Assembly: GCA_900548855.1 (NCBI GenBank) | Contig: URMF01000087.1 | Coordinates: 1 to 7,227, forward strand | Source of the DNA: an uncultured Eubacteriales bacterium | Lineage (GTDB): Bacteria; Bacillota; Clostridia; Lachnospirales; Lachnospiraceae | Reading direction: 5' to 3' | Length of the DNA stretch: 7,227 nt | Part shown: one piece after another, positions 1 through 6,269 of the stretch | How the letters are laid out: each line of letters starts with the position of its first letter | Numbering within the stretch: the stretch's first letter is position 1 | Program-made: the position numbers and the translations under genes | The notes under the pieces: generated by a model | Seen by the model: only the letters and a program-made list of their open reading frames with translations | Database searches by the model: none | Told to the model about the DNA's origin: nothing

Positions 1-4
1 CCAT

Positions 5-922
5 TTATTGAATCCTCTCTAAGCTACGTTGCCACAAATCTACAGTTGCACCTTGACTAGGATATAATGGCAATCCACGCTGCTGTAAATATTTTAGATT
101 TTGTTGCAAATCATACCATAGCACTTATATCATCTGCAGGAGTTCTTAAAAACAGTCCATTTGAAGCATCATCTAAACCCATTCCATTTCTTTGTAATAC
201 TGGATGGTTTGCCATTTCTACGGGAATAATATGCTGCGCCTGATGTCCTGTCCAATTAGTTCCTCTAGGCAATCCCATGGATTCCATCATTTTTTCCCTA
301 ATTTTGTAGAATCTCCACCAGTAACGACACCTTCCATTCCTGGTATTAATCTTTCTCCTGTACCACTCTGGTCTCAAGCAAATCACCTGCATTCCTTAAA
401 TCCCATACATCCTCATATCCAACTTTCTGGGATACCAGCAATGCATCTGCCTTTTCCACTCCTACCAGTTCGGCACTTGTCAATCCTTCTCTGCTTCCAT
501 TCTCCAGAAAATCCAAATATCTTTTCGCATCCTCCGGTGACATCATATCGGCAAATGATTCATATATTGTCCCACTTTCCTTTAACAGCTTTTCTCCGGA
601 TGTCACTGCTTCGGCTGTCTCATCTGAATACCTGAACACTTTTACTCCGTGCAGCTATGGCTCCTGCCTCATCTGCATGCTTTGCCAGCACACCGGCACC
701 ATCTGTACTTCTCGTCACCACACTGACTTTATCTGCACTTTTGAACAGTGTTCCTATTTCGTCCGAGTATTTTAATGCACCGATCACCGGTATTACCCCG
801 ATAAGATCAAGTGCAAGCATGGCGATCATATCCCATTTTATATCATCTGCTTTGGCAAGATTCCTTACATCCGCAATGATATCCCGGATATCACATGGCA
901 GATCCAGATCTAAAAAGCCCAT
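5..922 (-). pseudogene. Module A: frameshifted polymorphic-toxin C-terminus with AHH-like HNH nuclease
   Basis: One decayed gene is spread over three frames. It opens with a pretoxin-like stretch (MGFLDLDLPCDIRDIIADV, then a hydrophobic LALDLIGVIPVIGALKYSDE), continues from FRYSDETAEAV, passes a short LIPGMEGVVTGGDSTKLGK linker and reaches the nuclease core GHQAQHIIPVEM (near 213-248), then NGLFLR. This matches the AHH branch of HNH/Endo VII toxin nucleases, with AQH in place of AHH. The final piece (5-124, another frame) holds RGLPLYPSQGATVDLWQR and ends at TAA 5-7. Frames change at 640-643 (A-run), about 346-354 (A-run), 290-295 (A6) and 114-124. The His-x-Gly-x-His block expected after the NGLFLR region is missing, so the last break may be a deletion. 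No ribosome binding site precedes 922, and stop codons lie just upstream, so this is a toxin tip without its body. The family call is from motif memory; pseudogene status is well supported. Confidence 0.75.
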
Positions 923-1095
923 TCCAAACCAATCTAAACTGTGAATGGTTTGTTACTATTGCAGGAACAATCTTTACTTCTACCAGTACAAAGCATGAGT
1001 TATGGAATTATTAATACAATACATAACTTATTGGGATTGCTGAATGCCCTTGTAACATGGGTGTTTGGAATCGTCAAGAGAAATGTCCTGAATTA

Positions 1096-1494
1096 TTACA
1101 TCTTTGAAATTTCTATTGTTGGTTCCCATTCAGTTACAATATCAATATTGTAATTCTGAGTAATCACTACATAATGTTTTAAATTTAAAGCCTCTCCATA
1201 ACCATCAGAAATTTGATTTATTTGTTCTGAAAATTCACCATCTTGTACTTCATAAATTATATTCTGAAAATCATTATCCTTATATTTCCGTATTTCATTT
1301 TCAGAATAAAGGTTACTTTGCACAATTCCTTCATCTAGCATACGTACTGCTTGAACCATACCGAAATTAATCATTACGCATGTTTGACTACTTGACAGTT
1401 TTATAGTTAGTCCTTGTTTCTCACCATTTATTAGTTGCACTTGGTAAACTGCTTTTGGAATTATACCAACAAATACTTCTTTCCATTTTTCCAT
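1096..1494 (-). CDS. Module B: probable immunity protein, 132 aa
   Basis: An intact 132-residue acidic protein begins MEKWKEVFVGIIPKAVYQV and ends EWEPTIEISKM. It has no signal peptide or membrane segment, which fits a cytosolic antitoxin-like partner. I do not recognise a named family; the immunity role is inferred from position. It starts 14 nt after the stop codon of the toxin C-terminus upstream. The ATG at 1492-1494 is preceded by AGGAGAG (1504-1510) at 9-nt spacing, and this site overlaps the toxin's TAG stop, which suggests translational coupling. It would neutralise the toxin domain of module B by direct binding. No frame damage is seen, unlike in the adjoining toxin, consistent with immunity genes being kept for protection after their toxin decays. 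Confidence 0.7.
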   Translation of the reverse strand: MEKWKEVFVGIIPKAVYQVQLINGEKQGLTIKLSSSQTCVMINFGMVQAVRMLDEGIVQSNLYSENEIRKYKDNDFQNIIYEVQDGEFSEQINQISDGYGEALNLKHYVVITQNYNIDIVTEWEPTIEISKM

Positions 1495-1503
1495 ATCTTT
1501 TAT

Positions 1504-1510
1504 CTCTCCT
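1504..1510 (-). promoter_or_regulatory. Ribosome binding site of module B immunity gene, overlapping toxin stop
   Basis: The minus-strand sequence AGGAGAG lies 9 nt before the ATG at 1492-1494. Its first bases are part of the TAG stop of the upstream toxin (1509-1511), so ribosomes finishing the toxin would sit on the immunity start signal. Confidence 0.7.
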
Positions 1511-1866
1511 AATATCGAATTTTGTACACTTTCCTATTGGACACCCTTATTTCAAGAGTCGCTCCTCCTGTTGTACTACCTGGACGAGCAACAACTGTTG
1601 TTCCATCACTCAACTTACCGACTTTTCCTGGTCCATATTTTGTTTGAATTTCTTTCACGTCGATAGGATTGAGGGCATCAAAATCCCTAATTGTCTGTTC
1701 AAAATCACCTGTTGATTCAAAGTTCCTAGCAACGCCTTTTCCGTTAGTAGTTTCTGGCAAGCCGTCAATTATATCATCAATTGTCTTACTACTGGTCTCA
1801 ATACTACTTTCCCCTCCCGGCAAAGCCTGCTGTGCCCATCCCTGCACCAAATACTCCATCTGCTGT
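1509..1866 (-). CDS. Module B: orphan polymorphic-toxin C-terminal domain, 5' truncated
   Basis: The toxin part is about 100 residues: TIDDIIDGLPETTNGKG, ARNFESTGDFEQTI, DFDALNPIDVKEIQ, then GKLSDGTTVVARPGS and a C-terminal KVYKIRY. A compact basic tip with a GxLxDGTxVxxRPGS core and terminal KIRY resembles small RNase-type tips of polymorphic toxins, but I cannot name the family, and nuclease activity is only a guess. The same open frame continues to 1964, but those residues are antisense to a transposase and are not toxin. Residues homologous to a toxin body (ADGVFGAGMGTAGFAG) are visible upstream in another frame, and VVLRPVV in a third, so the linker carries one or two small indels. The partner immunity gene follows after 14 nt. 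No start codon or ribosome site of its own is evident, so expression from this location is doubtful. Confidence 0.6.
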
Positions 1867-2529
1867 GGACTTGATGTCCACAAAAATGTTATCGTTGCAA
1901 CCATCGTAACTACCAATAAAGACGGAATATCTGAATATAAGCAAAAATCCTTTTCAACTATCAATTCGGATATTCAAAAGTTTCACATCTGGCTTATCGA
2001 GAATAATTGCTATCATGTTTGTATGGAATCCACCGGAAAGTATTGGATTCCTATTTTTAATTATCTCGAAAATGACATTGATGTCTGCCTTACACATCCG
2101 AAGTATGTCAAAGCCATTAAAGGCAAGAAAACGGACAAAAAGGATTCTAAATGGATTGCTGACCTCTACAAATTTGATCTTGTCAGATGTTCCTTTATTC
2201 CTCCAAAAGATTTTCGTCAGCTTAGGGAACTTTCCAGATACCGTTTCAAGCTGGTCTGCATGAAGTCTTCCGAGAAGAATCGCATCCAGAACTGTATGAC
2301 CATTTCCAATGTCGGCATTGCCAGTGTTCTTTCTGATCCTTTTGGCAAGACAGCAACTGAAATCATCTCTTATCTATTGGAGCATACTGCCGATTCCATG
2401 GACGAAAAAGCTGTTCGCAAACTCATAAAGAAAGGGGCTAAATCCAAGTCTGATGAAATCATCGAAGCCATCAAAGGCTACACTATTGATACAGATCAGG
2501 TTAAAAAACTAGAGCTTCTCTTGCCATAA
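1866..2529 (+). pseudogene. IS110-1: IS110-family transposase fragment, truncated at both ends
   Basis: The open frame holds the RuvC-like DEDD half of an IS110 transposase: CCGLDVHKNVIVAT (first Asp, codon 1873-1875), CMESTGKYW (Glu), and GKKTDKKDSKWIADL (last two Asp), then FIPPKDFRQLRELSRYRFK. IS110 enzymes act with a guide RNA as DNA recombinases, using this domain plus a C-terminal serine domain (Transposase_20). Here the protein stops after QVKKLELLLP, about 220 residues past the first motif, so the whole serine domain is gone (family members are usually about 350-430 aa). The left end has no plausible start: the frame runs on into antisense toxin sequence up to 1669. It is therefore a dead fragment lodged against toxin B. 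It is convergent with the immunity gene of module C on its right. The exact junction with toxin DNA lies between about 1846 and 1868. Confidence 0.8.
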
Positions 2530-2531
2530 TA

Positions 2532-2572
2532 ATAGGCCTCCTATGATTTAGATTTTATCATAGAAGACCTAT
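2532..2572 (-). terminator. 16-bp hairpin just beyond IS110-1, possible minus-strand terminator
   Basis: Arms 2532-2547 and 2557-2572 flank a 9-nt loop. In plus-strand RNA the stem has two C·A mismatches; in minus-strand RNA both become G·U, giving an unbroken 16-bp stem, so it is better suited to act in the minus-strand transcript from module C. The following bases (UAUUAUUAUGG) are only partly U-rich, so a terminator role is plausible rather than shown. It could instead be a remnant of the IS110 end. The rest of 2573-2659 is AT-rich with nothing recognisable. Confidence 0.4.
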
Positions 2573-2659
2573 CAGCTAATACCTATTTACAGAAAAAGTT
2601 TCACAGACTCGCAGCATAAGTCAAAATAAATATTCTACAACTTTTCATAATTTTATTTT

Positions 2660-2995
2660 TCAATGATTATATAAAGCATTCAGTTTATTTATCCATTCAT
2701 CAATACAAAACTTATTTTCTTCCAAATGATTAGGATAGCTTGTTAACTCTTCAAAATTTATTTTATCCAGATTTTTCCACCATTTAGGCAGACGGCACAA
2801 AGCATGTGCAAAATGATAGCATTTACCGCACCATACCCACATACTTCCTTTTTCATCTCCATCTCTATTTCTGTGAAAATATAGATGTCCATCCTTTTCC
2901 CCACAAATAGGGCAAACTACTGGAAAGCATCCTTTATTTTGAGTTTCAATACTATCCAAAATCCCCATAATTTTATCATCATTATCTTTCCACAT
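2660..2995 (-). CDS. Module C: zinc-ribbon probable immunity protein, 111 aa
   Basis: An intact 111-residue protein starts MWKDNDDKIMGILDSIE. It has two cysteine pairs, CPICG (residues 28-32) and WCGKC (55-59), separated by a short Gly/Asp-rich stretch with two His (37, 41): a zinc-ribbon knuckle layout. The C-terminal half is Trp- and Asn-rich and ends in LNALYNH. No membrane segment is present. Its ATG (2993-2995) follows directly on the TAA of the metallopeptidase-like toxin upstream, the arrangement expected of a cognate immunity gene. I do not know a named family; antitoxin function is inferred from context. A zinc-binding regulator or nucleic-acid-binding protein is the alternative, but the tight coupling favours immunity. 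Confidence 0.7.
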   Translation of the reverse strand: MWKDNDDKIMGILDSIETQNKGCFPVVCPICGEKDGHLYFHRNRDGDEKGSMWVWCGKCYHFAHALCRLPKWWKNLDKINFEELTSYPNHLEENKFCIDEWINKLNALYNH

Positions 2996-3400
2996 TTATC
3001 TTCCTCCCATAATGTAATCTGATAATGCATTACCAGAACTATATGCTGAAGATTCAGGCGCAATGCCACCTCTTATAAAATCACGCGCATGGTTTAATTC
3101 ATGTGCAATTGTATTTGCAAGTTCTTCTTCACTCACCAAAGCATCTGATCCAATCTCTATAACATATGGATTGGCAGCTGTTGTTCTTCCATATATGCCT
3201 GGCCTTAGATCTGCATTATATTTGATAGTTATGCTCTGACCTGATCCTCTCAAATTTATTCCGTATTTTTCTGCTATGGTATTTGCATATGTTTCAGGAT
3301 CCAATGCCATATCTAAAGTTTTTTCCGTCGCCAAAACTGGTCTTCCTTGTCTATTTCTTACATCTGTACCACCCTTACTACCACTCTTGACAAAGACTCT
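2996..3400 (-). CDS. Module C: orphan HExxH metallopeptidase-type toxin tip, 5' truncated
   Basis: The open frame runs from a TAA at 3401-3403 to the stop at 2996-2998. It begins in a linker (VKSGSKGGTDVRNRQGRPVL), then TEKTLDMALDPETYANTIAEK, a beta-rich middle (ITIKYNADLRPGIYG), and TIAHELNHARDFIRGG, whose HELNH is a classic HExxH zinc site. A Glu in the following APESSAY, twelve residues on, could be the third ligand as in gluzincins. This fits the toxin metallopeptidase class of polymorphic toxins; the target is unknown. The only internal start is a TTG at 3332-3334, with no good ribosome site, which would give 112 aa. The linker shows this is a tip torn from a larger toxin; the body is missing because IS110-2 lies immediately upstream. 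The cognate immunity gene follows with no gap. Confidence 0.72.
   Translation of the reverse strand, partial: RVFVKSGSKGGTDVRNRQGRPVLATEKTLDMALDPETYANTIAEKYGINLRGSGQSITIKYNADLRPGIYGRTTAANPYVIEIGSDALVSEEELANTIAHELNHARDFIRGGIAPESSAYSSGNALSDYIMGGR
3001..3008 (-). promoter_or_regulatory. Ribosome binding site of module C immunity gene inside toxin 3' end
   Basis: Minus-strand GGGAGGAA lies 7-8 nt before the immunity ATG (2993-2995). The same bases encode the toxin's final Gly-Gly-Arg, and its TAA stop touches the ATG, so the two genes should be translationally coupled. Confidence 0.7.
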
Positions 3401-3509
3401 TTACTCTTATAATTATCCAAGCCGATGCTCCTACCCCGAAAAATGAATACACTTCCCAAAGCCGACCGTTTCATCTGCTTAAGATTTTACTACATATTTG
3501 CCATTATTT

Positions 3510-4745
3510 CTACTTCTTTTCGCCAGCATTTTCCACTACCGGCATACGGTACTCCGTACCGTTCTTTAACATCCCATAGATGATACTAATTAACCTTCTG
3601 GAAATACAAATCAGTGCCTGCTGGCTAGTTTTCCCCTCTGCCTTACGCTTCTCGTAGTATGCTCGCACCACGGGATTTCGTGGTGTACCCTTTGAGGATA
3701 CCTGCACCATTTGAATTGCAAGAAAATAAATGGTTGCCTGCAACCGTCTGTTCCCCTGCTTGGTAGCTACATCTTTCCCCTTACCGCTAGAGGATAGATG
3801 GAGCGGTGCAATCCCTGCAAACTGTGCCAGTTTATTGGCATTGCCGAAACGCTTGATATCACCGATTTCAGCAAGAATCTTCACTGCTGTGATGACATTT
3901 ACACCGGGAATGGTTGTAAGTGTACAGCCAAGCATCTTATACATCTGTTCCAACATCTTATCTACTTCTGCCAGTTGGCTGTCATAGTGCTGTAAATCGC
4001 TGACAATGCTGAGTGTCACCATATCTCTGGCATCTTGAAAATTATTATTCTTGACCTTATCACTGGCTACTGCATCCAAGATTTTCTCGCAGGTTTTAGT
4101 GGAGCATTTATTGTGGCTGACTGGAACAAGTTCCGCCCGCAAATCTTCCACTGACTTACCCTTTAGATATTTTCTGGATGGGTAATTCTCCCAGAAATAC
4201 AACGCAGTGGGTCTGCTGATATCATTGAAAAACTGCTTGTAAGATGGATACGCAATGCATAACTGTTCATGCAACTGATTCACCAGTCGGGTTCTCTGTT
4301 TCATGATATTGTCCCTGCGGTGCACCAACTGACCAAGTGACCAATACGCATCGTTGGGGCAGGCATCTGGAAGTTTGTCCAGCATGTTTAACGTTGCAAG
4401 GGCAATGGCTTTGGCATCATCACTGTCACTCTTACGGTACATGGCTCCTCTGTGTTTCGCCTGACGATGGGATATCGCTGTATTTACATCTTTTACGAAA
4501 TACCCCTTATCAATCAGCCACACTGCTAAGGCTCTGCCGTAACCGTAGGCATTCTCCAAACCATAAACTACTTCTTTTCCAGCCGTATTACACTTTTTTA
4601 CTTTGGCTACCAGCTTAGGAAAATCGGCTGGTCTGTTTGGGAAAGTAATTTCTCCCAGCTTTTGATTGTAGCAGTCGATAATGACTGCTGTGTGGGTTTC
4701 TTTGTGTAGGTCAATACCCACATACATATAATTCTCTTTAATCAT
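3510..4745 (-). CDS. IS110-family transposase (IS110-2), full length, 411 aa
   Basis: A complete DEDD-type recombinase. From the start MIKENYMYVGIDLHK, the catalytic acidic residues are D12 (GIDLHKETH), E64 (YGLENAYGYG), D107 and D110 (KSDSDDAKAIA). A middle helical region (about 145-270) is followed by the Transposase_20 domain: TTIPGVNVITAVKI (about 277-290), FAGIAPLHLSSSGKGK (about 309-324), whose serines include the presumed nucleophile, then KQGNRRLQATIYFLA. Length is typical for the family. The enzyme would excise and insert its own element through guide-RNA-directed recombination. I chose the ATG at 4743-4745 because GGAG (4755-4758) lies 9 nt upstream and the conserved N-terminus follows at once; the frame stays open 16 codons further, to 4793, without support. 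The stop is TAG at 3510-3512. There is no sign of damage, so it may be active. Confidence 0.93.
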   Translation of the reverse strand: MIKENYMYVGIDLHKETHTAVIIDCYNQKLGEITFPNRPADFPKLVAKVKKCNTAGKEVVYGLENAYGYGRALAVWLIDKGYFVKDVNTAISHRQAKHRGAMYRKSDSDDAKAIALATLNMLDKLPDACPNDAYWSLGQLVHRRDNIMKQRTRLVNQLHEQLCIAYPSYKQFFNDISRPTALYFWENYPSRKYLKGKSVEDLRAELVPVSHNKCSTKTCEKILDAVASDKVKNNNFQDARDMVTLSIVSDLQHYDSQLAEVDKMLEQMYKMLGCTLTTIPGVNVITAVKILAEIGDIKRFGNANKLAQFAGIAPLHLSSSGKGKDVATKQGNRRLQATIYFLAIQMVQVSSKGTPRNPVVRAYYEKRKAEGKTSQQALICISRRLISIIYGMLKNGTEYRMPVVENAGEKK

Positions 4746-4754
4746 AAAAATCTG

Positions 4755-4758
4755 CTCC
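4755..4758 (-). promoter_or_regulatory. Ribosome binding site of IS110-2 transposase
   Basis: Minus-strand GGAG lies 9 nt before the ATG at 4743-4745. It decides between this start and the longer open frame beginning at 4793. Confidence 0.6.
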
Positions 4759-4795
4759 ATTCTCTCAAGTATTCTTTGCGTAAGACTTTGCATTC

Positions 4796-4939
4796 ATATT
4801 TTGTCAGCCAGATATTTATAGAAATGAACTGTATCAAGACAAAATATTCATGCAGGGCGTTCGCCCTATAGGAACAGATATAAAAAAGCTTTTTAGTAAG
4901 CAAGCTTCCACAAAGCTTTCTTATATCTGCTCCTGCATG
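4796..4939 (-). ncRNA. Candidate IS110-2 bridge RNA: two abutting stem-loops upstream of the transposase
   Basis: Two strong inverted repeats stand back to back. In minus-strand order the first closes with CATGCAGG/CCTGCATG (4849-4856 with 4932-4939), then CAGATATAA/TTATATCTG (4875-4883 with 4921-4929) and AAAGCTTT (4885-4892 with 4912-4919) around a 19-nt loop, plus a side hairpin GGGC-GTTC-GCCC (4855-4866). The second has a perfect 10-bp stem ATATTTTGTC/GACAAAATAT (4796-4805 with 4838-4847) and a 32-nt loop. A pair of stem-loops with internal loops, in the non-coding DNA just before the transposase and in the same orientation, is how bridge RNAs of IS110-group elements are laid out, with one loop recognising target and the other donor DNA. 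The structure is seen directly; the RNA's existence and ends are inferred, and the 5' part could reach 5050. Confidence 0.55.
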
Positions 4940-5027
4940 TCTCACTCGAATAGCAAAATAGTGGCAATCTCAACTGTTAAGCATCTTTCCTGGAATTACG
5001 CATCTTTCAGCAACCAAGTGTGCAAGA

Positions 5028-5045
5028 GTGGTATAGCCTATCCAC
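5028..5045 (-). repeat. Imperfect inverted repeat upstream of the bridge-RNA candidate
   Basis: GTGG (5028-5031) and CCAC (5042-5045) enclose ATA/TAT pairing around a GCC turn, giving a compact bulged hairpin; flanking A/T (5027, 5046) extend it by one pair. It may be the 5' stem-loop of the IS110-2 guide RNA. Close by, GCATCTTTC occurs twice (4981-4989 and 5000-5008). Confidence 0.35.
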
Positions 5046-5319
5046 TTCTGGTCAGGCACAAAGCATTCTACAAAGGAACACCGCTGACTTTCATGGAGAT
5101 GGATATTTCCTGCAGAACACAGGACACGAAGCAGAAGAAATCTCCTTCGTGGTGTGTGATGTTAACTCTGAGCAGAAAAGGTTGCAAGTTGAATTTTTAT
5201 TTTGGAGCGAATTTTTTTATTTGAACCACTAAAAATGAGCAGAATTGGCTTTATACCAAAGAGCAAAAACAGAAGAAAAATGGTAATAATGCACAATTTC
5301 ACTATCCGAGCATACAAAA
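5046..5319. other. Non-coding stretch of unknown role
   Basis: I find no gene here. Open frames on the plus strand covering 4850-5232 overlap the hairpins above and have no ribosome site or recognisable product. A 7-bp hairpin CACGAAG/CTTCGTG (5125-5131 with 5145-5151, 13-nt loop) is the only clear structure. The part after about 5200 is A/T-rich on both sides of short runs of T and A. The boundary between IS110-2 and the structured RNA region to the right must lie somewhere in this stretch. Confidence 0.5.
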
Positions 5320-5742
5320 CATCTTTCTCTTGCCCTTGTGAGAGCCTGTGTCGCCCCTGTGTGCGATTTTAAGAGCGAAGTCGAGGTAGTTACCCATAAT
5401 GGAAATTTTTAGCCTTGTTGGGGAAATGTAAAAAACATGATTTCTTAAGACACCGCCAAAATAAGTAGGGTCGAAAATAGTGCAGGTTAAAGGGCTTATG
5501 CCGCCAGAGGACGGCATAAGCCGAGAAACACCCACCGGCAAAGCCGTTGGGAGAAATGTGGTATGGCATAACTTTCTCTGCTGTTCAGGAATTTGTTATG
5601 CTTCGGGACAGTTTTATCGGAATTGCCGTGTATCAAAAAATCGAGAATGTTCCATGGCGGTTGTCGCCAATAAAACATTCCCGATTCTGTGTTTTTGTTT
5701 AGGTATTACGAGAACTTTTCATCCCCCTTATACCCCTTGGTG
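5320..5742 (-). ncRNA. Candidate structured RNA gene of unknown class, about 420-500 nt
   Basis: Starting at the promoter at 5749-5778 and reading leftwards there is no credible protein but a run of clean hairpins: GGTAT/ATACC (5702-5706 with 5730-5734); a long stem AATCG plus GAATGTT (5639-5643 and 5645-5651) with AACATTC plus CGATT (5674-5680 and 5682-5686) enclosing TGGCG/CGCCA (5655-5659 with 5665-5669); GCATAAC/GTTATGC (5566-5572 with 5595-5601); a 9-bp stem with one mismatch and an AAA loop (5531-5539 with 5543-5551); a perfect 11-bp stem (5493-5503 with 5512-5522); and ATGT/ACAT (5426-5429 with 5435-5438). GGCTCTCAC-AAGGG recurs near both ends. The 3' end is unclear, as no hairpin plus U-run is obvious. 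Size and density of helices recall large ornate RNAs such as ROOL or GOLLD, but I cannot identify it; a long leader for the IS110-2 transposase is an alternative. Confidence 0.5.
5493..5522. repeat. Perfect 11-bp inverted repeat
   Basis: GGCTTATGCCG (5493-5503) and CGGCATAAGCC (5512-5522) flank an 8-nt loop, CCAGAGGA. No T-run follows on either strand, so it is not a simple terminator; it is the most stable helix of the structured region. Confidence 0.85.
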
Positions 5743-5748
5743 AGAGCC

Positions 5749-5778
5749 ATTATAACATGGACATTTTGAGAGAGTCAA
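5749..5778 (-). promoter_or_regulatory. Near-consensus sigma-A promoter reading leftwards
   Basis: The minus strand has TTGACT (5773-5778), an 18-bp spacer, and a perfect TATAAT (5749-5754), predicting a start near 5742. It is the best promoter I see in the window. No ribosome site plus gene follows within several hundred bases, which supports a stable RNA product; readthrough could also reach the IS110-2 transposase 1 kb away. Confidence 0.75.
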
Positions 5779-5875
5779 TAAAGCAAAAATAAAATTACTA
5801 TAATCTTATTATAAAATTTATTCTTTGCTCCAGCCACGCATTACGCATAGCTGGTCTAAAAAAACAAATTTGCGA
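5779..5875. other. AT-rich spacer with two weak hairpins
   Basis: TATAAT/ATTATA (5799-5804 with 5808-5813), followed on the minus strand by a T-rich run, and CCAGC/GCTGG (5830-5834 with 5850-5854) lie downstream of the module D gene. Either could end its transcript, but the first is all A·T and the second lacks a U-tail. Confidence 0.3.
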
Positions 5876-6256
5876 CTATAAAAAATCTTCGATATTGCCT
5901 TGTATGCTTATAATATCTCCATCAAAAATTGAGATTTCACTTTGGCAACCATCTATTGTAGCAACAAATACAGCTTCATATATCGTTCTAATATCACCAA
6001 ACAGATTTAATAATTCTTTATGTCCGATTACTACAGTATGTTCATTCAAAATTCTTTGTTGAAATAGATAAACTCTCTGCCTACTGTCATTAACAGTTCT
6101 TCCAACACCACTATAATCTTCTGAATTGACCGGAACTGAATCAAAATTCGAAATATTCCACATCAACTCTTCTTTAACCATTAAGCCAATCTTGAGAAAC
6201 ATCTCCTTAATAAATTGAATATTATTATTACAATCTTCATATATAATTTCTTTCAT
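5876..6256 (-). CDS. Module D: probable orphan immunity protein, 126 aa
   Basis: An intact acidic, soluble protein starts MKEIIYEDCNNNIQF and ends SIQGNIEDFL. The middle holds VGRTVNDSRQRVYLFQQ and a hydrophobic beta-rich stretch, EAVFVATIDG. There is no signal peptide or membrane helix, and I recognise no named family. Size, acidity, strand and place in a row of toxin tips and immunity genes suggest an immunity protein, but no toxin lies upstream: within 75 bp the sequence turns into the leader of IS110-3. I take the ATG at 6254-6256; a GTG lies directly before it (6257-6259). Only a weak ribosome site is visible (AAG in CAAGATAAG). It could be silent, or expressed from a promoter near the palindrome at 6270-6293. 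Confidence 0.6.
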   Translation of the reverse strand: MKEIIYEDCNNNIQFIKEMFLKIGLMVKEELMWNISNFDSVPVNSEDYSGVGRTVNDSRQRVYLFQQRILNEHTVVIGHKELLNLFGDIRTIYEAVFVATIDGCQSEISIFDGDIISIQGNIEDFL

Positions 6257-6269
6257 CACTTATCTTGTA

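Larger units (their letters stand above)
3401..5050 (-). mobile_element. IS110-2: apparently complete IS110-family element, ends approximate
   Basis: This insertion contains an intact transposase and upstream structured DNA, inserted in the linker of toxin C. The downstream (left) end lies near 3395-3405, where toxin reading sense is lost. The 3405-3509 stretch after the transposase has no gene and no clear hairpin. The upstream (right) end is not visible: IS110 elements lack long terminal inverted repeats and target duplications, so 5050 is a working limit past the last strong hairpin (5028-5045). The element could extend to about 5230. Confidence 0.55.

Noticed and set aside
204..635. 143-codon plus-strand open frame
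   Set aside because: It is antisense to the AHH toxin remnant, which has clear family motifs; its Ser/Pro/His-rich composition is typical of a shadow frame.
941..1153. 70-codon hydrophobic plus-strand open frame, and the 923-1095 spacer
   Set aside because: It starts without a ribosome site and overlaps the end of the module B immunity gene. The spacer itself gives no recognisable protein in any frame; it may be a decayed remnant, but I cannot name it.
1867..1964. N-terminal extension of the toxin B open frame
   Set aside because: These bases encode the GLDVHKNVIVAT part of an IS110 transposase on the other strand, so the extension is fortuitous.
2500..2545. AGGAGG followed at 9 nt by ATG and an eight-codon frame on the minus strand
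   Set aside because: The AGGAGG is part of the hairpin arm at 2532-2547, and the peptide is antisense to the transposase fragment; likely chance.
4981..5008. Two GCATCTTTC copies as a possible repeat array
   Set aside because: Only two copies and no regular spacing or further units; not a CRISPR or iteron array.
4850..5232. Plus-strand open frames opposite the IS110-2 leader
   Set aside because: No ribosome site, low-complexity composition, and they overlap the nested inverted repeats of the bridge-RNA candidate.
5302..5541. 79-codon minus-strand open frame through the structured region
   Set aside because: It begins inside the loop-and-stem DNA of two hairpins, lacks a ribosome site and shows no domain; the base pairing explains the sequence better than coding does.
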